Origin: Schlesneria sphaerica
GTDB taxonomy: Bacteria > Planctomycetota > Planctomycetia > Planctomycetales > Planctomycetaceae
NCBI RefSeq assembly: GCF_044336245.1
Contig: NZ_CP172346.1
Location: 992,001-1,056,000 of the forward strand
Length of the DNA stretch: 64,000 nt
Direction: 5' to 3'
Part shown: positions 26,780 to 35,648 of the stretch, in pieces
How the letters are laid out: each line of letters starts with the position of its first letter
How positions within the stretch are numbered: position 1 is the first letter of the stretch
Translations under genes and position numbers: made by a program
The notes under the pieces: model-generated
What the model saw: the letters and a program-made list of their open reading frames with translations, nothing else
Database searches by the model: none
What the model was told of the DNA's origin: nothing

Positions 26780-28903
26780 TCAATCTCCAATCCTGTGACG
26801 GAACAGGGCCATGCTTCTTGGCTCAAGGACATAGGGGTTTGCGGTCTCGTATTTCACGATGTCGGTCGAACCATGGTATGTATCGAACAGCCGGTCAATG
26901 GCTTTGAATCTCTGGACCGCTCGCGGCATCGTGAATGGCACCGGACTTTCTCCCGCATTCAGCAGGACCAGCAGGTTATCACCGATGATACAGGCCCCCT
27001 GCTCATCGATCTGACTGCAATGTCCCAGCAGGAGCATGCCGAGCGACCGGCGCGAGGTATCACTCCACGCCGCCTCACTCATCCGGTGGCCCGAGTTGTC
27101 GAGCCAGTAAATGTCGTCAACATCGTCTCCCTGAACGGAGCTCTTGAAGAATCGGCGACGCGAGAGTGCGGGCTGCTCTTTGCGAATTTGGATCAGTCGC
27201 CGGACAAAGTCTAACTGCCGCTTCTGAGCCGGTTTGAAGTCCCACGAGAGCCACGACAGGAAATTGTCCTGCGAGTAACAGTTGTTGTTGCCCTGTGCTG
27301 AATGGGCCCGTTCGTCACCCGCGAGCAGCATGGGGACCCCCTGCGAAACAAACAGGGTCGCCAGGAAATTCCGCTGTTGTCGTGCACGCAGCTCGAGGAT
27401 CTCGGGATCAACAGTTGGACCTTCGACTCCGCAGTTCCAGCTCAGATTATGGTCGTTGCCGTCACGGTTGCCCTCACCGTTTGCTTCGTTGTGTTTGGTG
27501 TTGTAGCTGACCAGATCGTTGAGCGTGAACCCGTCATGGCACGTGACGAAGTTGATACTCGCAGATGGCTTTCGTCCGTTGTCTTCGTAGAGATCACTGC
27601 TGCCTGCCAGTCGTGTGGCCAGTTCATTCACCATTCCGCCGTCCCCTTTCCAGAACGACCGGACACAGTCACGATATCGACCGTTCCATTCGGTCCAGAT
27701 CACAGGGAACTTGCCGGATTGGTACCCCCCTTCACCAACGTCCCAAGGCTCTGCGATCAGCTTGACCTGGGATAGAATCGGGTCCTGATGAATGATGTTG
27801 AAAAAACTGCTCATAGAGTCGACGTTGTGGAACTGGCGTCCGAGCGTCGTGGCCAGATCAAATCGAAATCCGTCCACATGCATCTCGGTAACCCAATACC
27901 GCAGACTGTCCATGATCAGTTGCAGAACGCGTGGATGACGCATGTAGGGCGTATTTCCGCAGCCCGTGAAGTCCATGTAGCGGCGCTTTTCTTCCGCATC
28001 CAGCAGGTAGTAGCTGGTATTATCGATGCCGCGAAACGACAACGTCGGTCCCCGCTCGTTTCCTTCCGCTGTATGGTTATAGACCACATCCAGTATGACC
28101 TCGATGCCGAACGAATGGAGCGTTCGAACCATCGATTTGAATTCCTGAGCCATTAACTCGGGATCTTGCGTCGCGCAATACCGTGGATCGGGAGCGAAAA
28201 AACCGAGCGAACTATAGCCCCAGTAGTTCACACGCTGTTGATCTGTCAGAAATTCTTCATCGACGTGAAAGTGAATCGGCAGTAGTTCAACCGCGGTCAC
28301 GCCAAGGCGTTTGAGATAGTCGATGGCAGGTGCGCTCGCCAGACCTGCGTAGGTCCCCCGTAATTTCTCGGGAACCTCTGTCATCAACCTCGTGAAGCCT
28401 TTGACGTGCAGTTCATAGATGACCGTTCGCTCCCAGGGAATATCGGGCCGCTCGTCCTTTCCCCATGTAAATGCGGTATCGACGATCAGACTTAAAGGAG
28501 CGAAGGGAGCTGAATCGCGATCATCAAATGACAGATCTCCCAGTGCATCGTCCTTCCGATAGCCAAACAACGAATCATCCCACTTCAGGGGACGTCCCAC
28601 GGCCCGAGAATACGGGTCAAACAGCAGCTTGTTGGGATTGAATCTCAGGCCATTCTGGGGCGCGTAAGGTCCGTGTACGCGAAATCCGTAAAGCATCCCC
28701 GGTCGAAGATCTGGAAAATAACCATGGAACACGTTGTAGGTGCGTTCTGTGAGCTCGATGCGCTGACTCTCTTCGAGGTCATGCGGAGAGTCGAAAAGGC
28801 AAAGTTCCACCTTGGTCGCTTTGTCGGAAAAGAGCGCGATGTTGACTCCCGCTCCATCCCAGCTCGCGCCCAGCGGATAGGGGTGCCCTGGCCAGACTCG
28901 CAT
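26780..28903 (-). CDS. glgX: Glycogen debranching enzyme (isoamylase type)
   Basis: About 707 residues. GH13 isoamylase/GlgX family, cleaving alpha-1,6 branches during glycogen use. An N-terminal CBM48 domain (YPLGASWDGAGVNIALFS) precedes the barrel. Catalytic blocks: VILDVVYNHTAEGN, DGFRFDLATTLG with the nucleophile Asp, LIAEPWDVGEGGYQ with the acid Glu, and NFVTCHDGFTLNDLV with the third Asp. The ATG at 28903 has AAGGA eight bases upstream and is preferred to 28945. No other glycogen gene is adjacent. Confidence 0.93.
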   Translation of the reverse strand: MRVWPGHPYPLGASWDGAGVNIALFSDKATKVELCLFDSPHDLEESQRIELTERTYNVFHGYFPDLRPGMLYGFRVHGPYAPQNGLRFNPNKLLFDPYSRAVGRPLKWDDSLFGYRKDDALGDLSFDDRDSAPFAPLSLIVDTAFTWGKDERPDIPWERTVIYELHVKGFTRLMTEVPEKLRGTYAGLASAPAIDYLKRLGVTAVELLPIHFHVDEEFLTDQQRVNYWGYSSLGFFAPDPRYCATQDPELMAQEFKSMVRTLHSFGIEVILDVVYNHTAEGNERGPTLSFRGIDNTSYYLLDAEEKRRYMDFTGCGNTPYMRHPRVLQLIMDSLRYWVTEMHVDGFRFDLATTLGRQFHNVDSMSSFFNIIHQDPILSQVKLIAEPWDVGEGGYQSGKFPVIWTEWNGRYRDCVRSFWKGDGGMVNELATRLAGSSDLYEDNGRKPSASINFVTCHDGFTLNDLVSYNTKHNEANGEGNRDGNDHNLSWNCGVEGPTVDPEILELRARQQRNFLATLFVSQGVPMLLAGDERAHSAQGNNNCYSQDNFLSWLSWDFKPAQKRQLDFVRRLIQIRKEQPALSRRRFFKSSVQGDDVDDIYWLDNSGHRMSEAAWSDTSRRSLGMLLLGHCSQIDEQGACIIGDNLLVLLNAGESPVPFTMPRAVQRFKAIDRLFDTYHGSTDIVKYETANPYVLEPRSMALFRHRIGD

Positions 28904-29430
28904 CTTCAATTCCTTTAATCCCGAATTCCGATCGCGTACCGGCAATCACTCAGGAGAGCCCGGTAGCCATCGATGATTGCCCAGGTCTACGGTATCTACT
29001 GGAATGTCCTGAGCACATTCCGGCAGTGGAGTGCGGTAGCATACGCTTTTCGAACGATCCCGTGTGTGTCGCAGCCTCTCGATTAAATTATCTCGCTTCC
29101 CGACTCTTGTCGATTTCGAACTTTTCGCGACGTTCTTGAGCACGCCAACCCAAATTAAAGCTGTCGTAACCGAATGACAGGGAAACTGGGAAAACGGAAG
29201 CTCAGGTCTTTTCTGACGAAAAGAGGAACAGACACCATTGAATACCCTGGAGGCGTTTACACCCATCACTCGAAAACGCCAGGGGCTCAAGTTTCAGCAG
29301 TGCCGTGATGGTCGAGGCACTGTGACCACAAAGTTTGAGACGAGTTCTGCTCGCGAGTTTGATTCCCGCGACTCACTGGGTTACCGTATCCGCCGGAATC
29401 TCCATCCCCTAACAATTCGGTGTGTTTTTT
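28904..29430. other. Divergent stretch with a structured leader
   Basis: About 525 bases between divergent glgX and the Nramp-like transporter. On the glgX side, GGCAATCA (28941-28948) and TGATTGCC (28974-28981) form an inverted repeat around a long loop. On the transporter side, two hairpins stand in tandem (29245-29284 and 29298-29322). No gene is supported. Confidence 0.45.
29245..29322 (+). promoter_or_regulatory. Tandem hairpins in the transporter leader
   Basis: First hairpin: CCCT-(GGA bulge)-GGCGTTT pairs with AAACGCC-AGGG (29245-29284). Second: CAGTGCC pairs with GGCACTG (29298-29322). They lie about 110-185 bases before the transporter start and could be an mRNA control element, but match no riboswitch consensus I know. 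Confidence 0.3.
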
Positions 29431-31032
29431 ATGACAAACACGTCAGACCTTCCGGTCACGTGCCTTCCGGCATGGGACTTGGCTGAGTTACCCGAACCGA
29501 AACCATTGGGACTGCGAAACTGGGCCGGTTTCGTGGGGCCGGGTATCGTCATGATGGGCATCCAGATTGGAGGCGGCGAATGGCTGCTTGGCCCGGAGGT
29601 CACAGCCCGTTACGGCGGCAACCTCATGTGGATCGCAACAGTCGCGATCGTGCTTCAGGTCTTCTATAACATTGAATGTGCCCGCTACGCACTCTATTGC
29701 GGCGAGCCTGTCATGACGGGTTTTCTCCGGAAAAGACCCGGCCCGCTCTTCTGGGTTTCCGTCATCCTCTTCCTCAACCTCTCGGCTTTGATCCCTGCTC
29801 TCTCAACCAATGCCGCAGCCGTCATGGCGGGAATCTGGCTGGACCGTCCCCCCGGCGCCGAGGATCGAAACCTCGTGACGATGCTTGCCTATGCCTGTCT
29901 GCTGATTGTCGCCTTCCCAGTACTGATTGGGGGGAAGGTCTATAACATGCTTCAGGCAGTCATGACGGCGAAAGTCGTCATTGTGCTGGGCTTCTGTCTG
30001 GCGATCGGAATCTTGTTTGTCAGTCCCCTGCACTGGTGGAACGTGATGAGTGGATTCGCTCGATTCGGAAATGTTCCGGTCAAAATCGATGGGCAGGATG
30101 CAATCGCGAACGTGTTCACACAGATGTGGTCAACTGGCACATGGCCGATGATTGAACTGGGGAACATTGCCGTTCTCGGAGCCTTCGCTGGTTACGCGGG
30201 GGGCGGTGGACTGGCCAATTCCACCTACAGTAACTACGTCCGTGACAAGGGCTGGGGAATGGGCAGTCAGGTCGGTGCCATCGCCAGTGCGGTAGGGGGA
30301 CGTGATATCACTCTCAGTCATTTGGGGAAGGTATTCCTCATCACCCCGGACAATCTGCGAAAGTGGAACGGTTGGTGGCGATACATTCTGACGGACCAGA
30401 TCCTGGTCTGGACTCCCGGTTGCTTCATGGGAATGGCATTACCCGCTCTGCTCTCCCTTCAGTTCGCCGCACATTCAGGATTGTATAATCAAACAGACAA
30501 GCTGGAATGGGCCCAGGCGATGATCACTGCGGATGGCATCCGCCACGCTCCGAATTTAGGACCACAGTTGGGTGGCTTGCTATGGACGATCACCCTTTTC
30601 GTGGGACTGACCGTACTGCTCCCAAGTCAGATGTCGATCGTCGAAGATTTCAGCCGCCGCTGGACGGACATCATCTGGTCTGCCAACCGGCACGCGCGAG
30701 ACAACATGCGCGACGATCAGGTGAAGTACATTTACTACACGATCCTGTTCTCGTACGTGCTGTGGACGCTGGTGGCCGCGTACCTCTTCAGTACTTATGG
30801 TACACCCAAACTGATGACGCTGATTATCGCCAACCTCAACAATTTGGCGCTGGGTATTACTGCATTTCAATTGTTATGGGTCAATTCAACACTCCTTCCC
30901 AAACAAATCCAGCCGAGATGGTATCATAAGACAGGCATGGTCTTGTGCGCGGTATTCTATCTGGGTCTGTCCTATCTGGTTTTTGTCACAAAACAGTGGC
31001 CCATCCTGAAAGAATTACTGGGCATATCGTAA
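29431..31032 (+). CDS. Nramp-like transporter lacking the DPGN motif
   Basis: About 533 residues with some eleven or twelve hydrophobic helices and overall resemblance to the Nramp (metal ion transporter) family, starting LRNWAGFVGPGIVMMGIQIG. Canonical Nramps have DPGN in helix 1 to bind Mn or Fe; here the equivalent stretch reads GGGEWLLGPE, so transition-metal transport is doubtful. The second key site in helix 6 is also not the usual MPH. It heads a plus-strand run with SDR, E1, E2 and Gfo/Idh genes, so it may import the pathway's substrate or a cofactor ion. ATG at 29431 is chosen; a GTG three codons earlier is possible. Confidence 0.7.
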   Translation: MTNTSDLPVTCLPAWDLAELPEPKPLGLRNWAGFVGPGIVMMGIQIGGGEWLLGPEVTARYGGNLMWIATVAIVLQVFYNIECARYALYCGEPVMTGFLRKRPGPLFWVSVILFLNLSALIPALSTNAAAVMAGIWLDRPPGAEDRNLVTMLAYACLLIVAFPVLIGGKVYNMLQAVMTAKVVIVLGFCLAIGILFVSPLHWWNVMSGFARFGNVPVKIDGQDAIANVFTQMWSTGTWPMIELGNIAVLGAFAGYAGGGGLANSTYSNYVRDKGWGMGSQVGAIASAVGGRDITLSHLGKVFLITPDNLRKWNGWWRYILTDQILVWTPGCFMGMALPALLSLQFAAHSGLYNQTDKLEWAQAMITADGIRHAPNLGPQLGGLLWTITLFVGLTVLLPSQMSIVEDFSRRWTDIIWSANRHARDNMRDDQVKYIYYTILFSYVLWTLVAAYLFSTYGTPKLMTLIIANLNNLALGITAFQLLWVNSTLLPKQIQPRWYHKTGMVLCAVFYLGLSYLVFVTKQWPILKELLGIS

Positions 31033-31115
31033 TTTTTCAGTTGTCTTGGCGGAAAAAGAACAGAGTCTGAGGATTTGCGTCGTCATCAATTCTCTTACCG
31101 AATGAGGGCAAGTAT

Positions 31116-31922
31116 ATGGCATCACTTTTCGATCTCTCGGGACGCGTGGCATTGGTATCGGGTTCGGCGAGTGGTCTGGGAAAAGCGATGTCACTTGCCT
31201 TGGCAGAGCATGGGGCGGACCTTCTGCTGGCAGATCTCAACGAAGAAGGACTTCAAGCAACGGCTGACGCGATTCGCGGACTGGGGCGCAAAGCTGTCAC
31301 CGTGAAGTGTGACGTTTCCTGCCCGGACTCCATTCGCAAAATGTTCGCCCTGCTGGACGAGCAATTTGGAAAGATCAACTTTCTGGGCAACGTCGCGGGT
31401 GAAGGGGTGCTCGGAAAGCCAGAAGAGATATCGCTGGAAGACATCGAAAAATCCTGGCGGAATCTGGTTTTTGGGCGTTTCTGCATGTGTCAGGAAGCGG
31501 GTCGGCGCATGATCTCGGCTGGCCAGGGGAGTATCGTCAATATTGGCTCACTCGCCAGCCTCACCGCACTCGGTCGAGGCCATATTGCCTACAGTATGGC
31601 CATGGGCGCTGTTGCACAGATGACCCGTGAACTCAGTACTGAGTGGTCCGCACACGGCGTCCGCGTGAATGCCATTCTTCCCGCTCAAGTCTTGAATCCA
31701 TCCCTGGAAAAGCGGATCGCCGAAGACCCCAATCTGGCTCAGAAGTTCCTTTCCGGCATTCCGACGGGACGATTCGGTCACCCCAACGATATCCAGGGGC
31801 TTTCCGTTCTGCTTGCTTCCGATGCCTCGAGCTGGATCACGGGCGCACTGATCCCCATGGATGGCGGAAACCTCGCCATGAACGGGGGAGGATCTCGGCG
31901 TTACCCGGATTCGGCCACTTGA
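31116..31922 (+). CDS. SDR-family protein lacking the catalytic lysine
   Basis: 268 residues of short-chain dehydrogenase/reductase type. The NAD(P) motif is VSGSASGLG (residues 14-22), Asp40 at the end of the second strand suggests NAD preference, NVAG (92-95) is present, and Ser145 and Tyr159 fit the catalytic pair. The YxxxK motif reads Y159-S-M-A-M163, so the lysine that lowers the Tyr pKa and holds the nicotinamide ribose is Met (codon 31602-31604). The protein may be a weak or non-enzymatic member, or use another residue. It sits 83 bases after the transporter and 84 before the E1 gene, in an apparent operon. Confidence 0.85.
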   Translation: MASLFDLSGRVALVSGSASGLGKAMSLALAEHGADLLLADLNEEGLQATADAIRGLGRKAVTVKCDVSCPDSIRKMFALLDEQFGKINFLGNVAGEGVLGKPEEISLEDIEKSWRNLVFGRFCMCQEAGRRMISAGQGSIVNIGSLASLTALGRGHIAYSMAMGAVAQMTRELSTEWSAHGVRVNAILPAQVLNPSLEKRIAEDPNLAQKFLSGIPTGRFGHPNDIQGLSVLLASDASSWITGALIPMDGGNLAMNGGGSRRYPDSAT

Positions 31923-32006
31923 TCCCTCCAGGGTACTGCCATCCCCGAAAGGCTCGCTTTCAGTCCAGTTTCTGTTTGCTGACTCCATAAGGATCTCAAC
32001 ACAAAG

Positions 32007-34004
32007 ATGACCAACTCGCCATCGAAGCAGACGTATTTGGGGCTCTATCGGACAATGCAGGTCATCCGGCAAACGGAAGAGGAACTGGCTCGATGTCACC
32101 AGCGAGGCCTGATCCACGGTGCGTGTCACACGTACGTCGGTGAAGAAGCGATTGCCAGTGCAGTCTGCGCTCACCTGCGTCATGAAGACGTCGTCTTCAG
32201 TACTCACCGTGGCCACGGTCATGCTCTGGCGAAGGGAATGCCGCCGCGTGAGTTGATCGCCGAACTGTTCGGGCGCGAAACCGGCTGTTCGCGAGGGCGC
32301 GGCGGCAGCATGCATCTGTTTTCCCCGGAAGTCGGCATGATGGGTACCAGCGGCATCGTCGGCCCCTGTATTCTGCAGGCCTGCGGCGGCGGTTACAGCT
32401 TCAAGTTGATGAAAACAGACAACGTGGCTGTCGCCTTCTTCGGCGACGGCGCCACCAATAATGGCGCCTTCCACGAAGGCCTGAACATGGCCAGCATCTG
32501 GAAATTGCCGGTCTTGTTCATCTGCGAAAACAACCAGTTCGCTACCGAAGTTCCGTTCTCGTATGCGGCTGGTAACCCGAACGTCGGCAGCCGTGCTGCG
32601 GCGTACGGAATGACCGGTCTGACGGTGGATGGCAACGATGCCGTGGAGGTCCATCAAGCTGCCAGCGAGGCCGTCGCTCGAGCCCGAGCGGGCGAAGGTC
32701 CCACACTGATCGAGTGTGTCACCTATCGAACGCGGGCCCATGCCGAAGGGATGGGCGATTTTGGCTATCGGACGCGCGAAGACGTCGAAGAGTGGAAAAA
32801 ACGCTGCCCCCTCCTTCGACTGCGCGAGAAGGGAATCAAAGACAAGATCGTGACCGCCGCCGAATTGGATGCGATCGATGCCGAAGTGAAATCGCTCGTG
32901 GAAGAGGCTCGCAAATTTGCGGAAGAGAGCCCCCTGCCCAGCCCCGAGTCGGCGACGAGACACGTCTATTCCGAGACGCCTGCCCCCTCGGGACGGCCGA
33001 TCATTAACACACGTCCAACGAATGTTGCTCGTGAAATCACCATGACGCAGGCGACGCATGAAGCGCTCTCCGAAGAGATGGCTCGGAACGAGAAAATCTT
33101 TGTGATGGGGGAAGGGATCGGGCAGCGTGGCGGCAACTTCAAAACGACCGCGGGGCTTTATGCTCTGCACGGTCCAGTCCGCCTGTGTGATACCCCGATC
33201 TGTGAGCGAGGTTTCGTGGGCCTGTCTTGCGGCGCCGGCATGACAGGAACCCGGCCTGTCATCGATTTCATGTTCGCTGATTTCGTACTTGATGGCGTTG
33301 GTGAAATCGTCAATCAAATTGCGAAGATCCAGTACATGAGCAGCGGTCGGCTGAAGATGCCCGTGCTGTTGCGAGGCTGCATCGGCATCGGTCACTCCGC
33401 AGCGACGCACCACTCTGGCAACTATTATGCAATGTACGCACAGATCCCCGGGCTGAAGGTCGTCGTCCCATCAAATCCTTACGACGCCAAAGGCTTGTTC
33501 AAGCGGGCATTGAACGGTGATGACCCCGTCCTGTTTCTTGAACATCGCGAGATCCTGTCACTGAAAGGTCCCGTGCCGGAAACAGAATACGAGATCGAAT
33601 TCGGGAAAGCAGCCGTGGTTCGCCCGGGGACCGACGTAACGGTTGTGGCTCTGGCCCGGATGGTCGTCTTGACTCAATCGATCTGCGATAAACTTCAGAC
33701 CGAAGGGATTTCTGTGGAGTTGATCGATCCCCGGACGGTGCTGCCGCTGGACATTGATACGATTCTGGAATCCGTCAAGAAAACAGGCCGTCTGCTGGTC
33801 ATCGATGAAGGGTTTGCCCCGTGTGGTTTCGCTGTCGATGTTGCCGCGCAGGTTGCCGATCGCGGATTCAACGATCTGGACGCTCCGATCAAACGACTGA
33901 ACGGCGCCTTCACACCGACACCGTACAGCCCACCGCTGGAACACGCCGTCATTCCGAATGCAGACGCGATCGCTCAGGCCATCCGAGAACTGATTAATGA
34001 GTAA
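32007..34004 (+). CDS. Fused alpha/beta E1 of a 2-oxoacid dehydrogenase-type complex
   Basis: 665 residues fusing two subunits usually encoded separately. The alpha part (about 1-310) has HTYVGEEAIASAV, STHRGHGHALAKG, the TPP motif G146DGATNNGAFHEGLNMA and LFICENN. The beta part (about 335-665) has MTQATHEALSEEMARNEKIFVMGEGIG, VVVPSNPYDAKGL, PVLFLEHREIL and ELIDPRTVLPLD. It decarboxylates a 2-oxoacid or acetoin-like diketone and passes the acyl group to E2 lipoyl. The split-order resembles acetoin and branched-chain E1 enzymes. The partner E2 follows after 109 bases. No E3 gene is nearby, so a shared dihydrolipoamide dehydrogenase is needed. Confidence 0.9.
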   Translation: MTNSPSKQTYLGLYRTMQVIRQTEEELARCHQRGLIHGACHTYVGEEAIASAVCAHLRHEDVVFSTHRGHGHALAKGMPPRELIAELFGRETGCSRGRGGSMHLFSPEVGMMGTSGIVGPCILQACGGGYSFKLMKTDNVAVAFFGDGATNNGAFHEGLNMASIWKLPVLFICENNQFATEVPFSYAAGNPNVGSRAAAYGMTGLTVDGNDAVEVHQAASEAVARARAGEGPTLIECVTYRTRAHAEGMGDFGYRTREDVEEWKKRCPLLRLREKGIKDKIVTAAELDAIDAEVKSLVEEARKFAEESPLPSPESATRHVYSETPAPSGRPIINTRPTNVAREITMTQATHEALSEEMARNEKIFVMGEGIGQRGGNFKTTAGLYALHGPVRLCDTPICERGFVGLSCGAGMTGTRPVIDFMFADFVLDGVGEIVNQIAKIQYMSSGRLKMPVLLRGCIGIGHSAATHHSGNYYAMYAQIPGLKVVVPSNPYDAKGLFKRALNGDDPVLFLEHREILSLKGPVPETEYEIEFGKAAVVRPGTDVTVVALARMVVLTQSICDKLQTEGISVELIDPRTVLPLDIDTILESVKKTGRLLVIDEGFAPCGFAVDVAAQVADRGFNDLDAPIKRLNGAFTPTPYSPPLEHAVIPNADAIAQAIRELINE

Positions 34005-34113
34005 CGTCGTGCGGACAACACAGTGCGGTCCGGTGAAGAACCAATGGCCACCGGTCTGCGGTTGATCCTGAGTATTCGGCCCATTCACTCACGTCATCAA
34101 GGCTGATCGAAAT

Positions 34114-35520
34114 ATGTCATTCGAGATCACAGTTCCCCGTCTCGGCTGGTCGATGGAAGAAGGAACGTTTGTCCGCTGGCTGAAGCAGGAGGGCGACTAC
34201 GTCAAAGCAGGTGAGGCCGTATTCGAGCTGGAAGGTGAGAAAGCAGCTCAAGACATCGAAGCCGTCGATGAAGGCTTCCTACGAATTCCTGCGAGCGCGC
34301 CGAAACCGGGGAGTATTGTTCCCGTCGGTGCGGTGCTGGGCTACCTCGTCGCAGAAGGGGAAGCCATACCAGACTCGGTCGCGAGCGCTCCGTCAGCGCC
34401 TCGACCGTCCGCTCCTCAGCAGAGTGCCCCCCCTGCCACAGAAGCATCCGTTGCGCGTCCCCTCGCTGTTCCAGCGACCGCACAATCCGTGACTGTGCCG
34501 GCGACGGGACATGACTCTCCCGCGGCCCCCCCTTCGGTCCGCCGGCTGGCACGTGAAAAGGGGATCAAACTGGCGTCGCTCGGCGGGACTGGTCCCGCAG
34601 GCCGAATTACCGCTGATGACGTTCATCACACCATTCCGTCGCCAGCCCGAGTGGCAAACGCTGTCGTTTCACAGTTCTCGAGTCCTCGAGCCCGACGGAC
34701 CGCCGCGGAACTGGGTGTCGACTGGAGACGCGTGCGGGGAACAGGGCGAGATGGTCGAGTCCGTGAAGCGGATGTCAGACTGTCAGCCAGCCAGCAAACG
34801 CCTGCAGCAGCCGCAGGCAGCGTGAGCACCTCTCCGACATCGCGCCGTCGAACCATCGCCAGTCGAATGATGGCGAGCCAGCAGCAAACGGCTGCCGTGA
34901 CCCTCACATCGCGGATTGATGCCACGAACCTCGTCGGCCTGCGAAAGCAATTCAAACAAGCAGCAACAGACGGCCTGGTTCCGTCGTTCAACGACATCAT
35001 CATCAAGCTGGTTGCTTTGGCCCTGAAACAGCATTTAGCGCTGGCGACCCGAGCAGAAGGGGATCAATGGATCGTTCCATCGCCACAGTCCGATCTGCAA
35101 ATTGGACTTGCCGTCGACACGGACGATGGCCTGGTTGTTCCCGTCGTCCGGAATGTCAGTTCGTCCAGTTTATTTGAACTGGCGAAGCAGTCTGCCGCAT
35201 TGATTGAGAAGTCTCGTGCCGGAGCACTGACCGTCTCGGAGATGCAGGGAGGGGTCTTCACCATTTCGAACCTCGGTTCTTTTGGAATTGATTCCTTCAC
35301 GCCGATTATCAATCTGCCTGAAACGGCGGTTCTCGGCCTGGGACGTATCCGGCGGGAAGCGGTTGTTGTGGACGACCAGATCGTTGCGCGTGATCAACTG
35401 ACACTCAGCTTGACCTTCGATCATCGAATCGTTGACGGCGCCCCCGCAGCCCGTTTCCTTCAGACCGTCTGCTCGGCGATTGAGAATCCGTCGGCCTGGC
35501 TGCTGCGTGGTGACGTCTGA
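34114..35520 (+). CDS. Dihydrolipoamide acyltransferase E2 with two E3-binding domains
   Basis: 468 residues. The lipoyl domain (1-80) carries the modifiable Lys43 in LEGEKAAQD. An Ala/Pro-rich linker follows. Two peripheral-subunit-binding domains lie in tandem: about 138-174 (PSVRRLAREKGIKLASLGGTG...GRITADDV) and about 188-224 (SPRARRTAAELGVDWRRVRGTG...GRVREADV). The catalytic domain (about 240-468) ends with the active-site H437RIVDG. It takes the acyl group from the fused E1 and gives it to CoA. Most E2 chains have a single binding domain, so the pair is unusual. Part of the plus-strand cluster from 29431. Confidence 0.92.
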   Translation: MSFEITVPRLGWSMEEGTFVRWLKQEGDYVKAGEAVFELEGEKAAQDIEAVDEGFLRIPASAPKPGSIVPVGAVLGYLVAEGEAIPDSVASAPSAPRPSAPQQSAPPATEASVARPLAVPATAQSVTVPATGHDSPAAPPSVRRLAREKGIKLASLGGTGPAGRITADDVHHTIPSPARVANAVVSQFSSPRARRTAAELGVDWRRVRGTGRDGRVREADVRLSASQQTPAAAAGSVSTSPTSRRRTIASRMMASQQQTAAVTLTSRIDATNLVGLRKQFKQAATDGLVPSFNDIIIKLVALALKQHLALATRAEGDQWIVPSPQSDLQIGLAVDTDDGLVVPVVRNVSSSSLFELAKQSAALIEKSRAGALTVSEMQGGVFTISNLGSFGIDSFTPIINLPETAVLGLGRIRREAVVVDDQIVARDQLTLSLTFDHRIVDGAPAARFLQTVCSAIENPSAWLLRGDV

Positions 35521-35648
35521 ACGAAGCAGGTTGGGCAACATCGCCAGACTGAAGATTTCCACTCGTTCCTGCAGGGCTGCGAATGGGTGGCGATGGTATC
35601 ATCGCGCCGCGCACTGCAGAGATTCAACTGCCTGGTGAAGGAACCGTC

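Noticed and set aside
31548..33413. Minus-strand open frame of 621 residues opposite E1 and SDR
   Set aside because: The plus-strand E1 and SDR carry all family motifs; the antisense frame has no recognisable domain or ribosome site.
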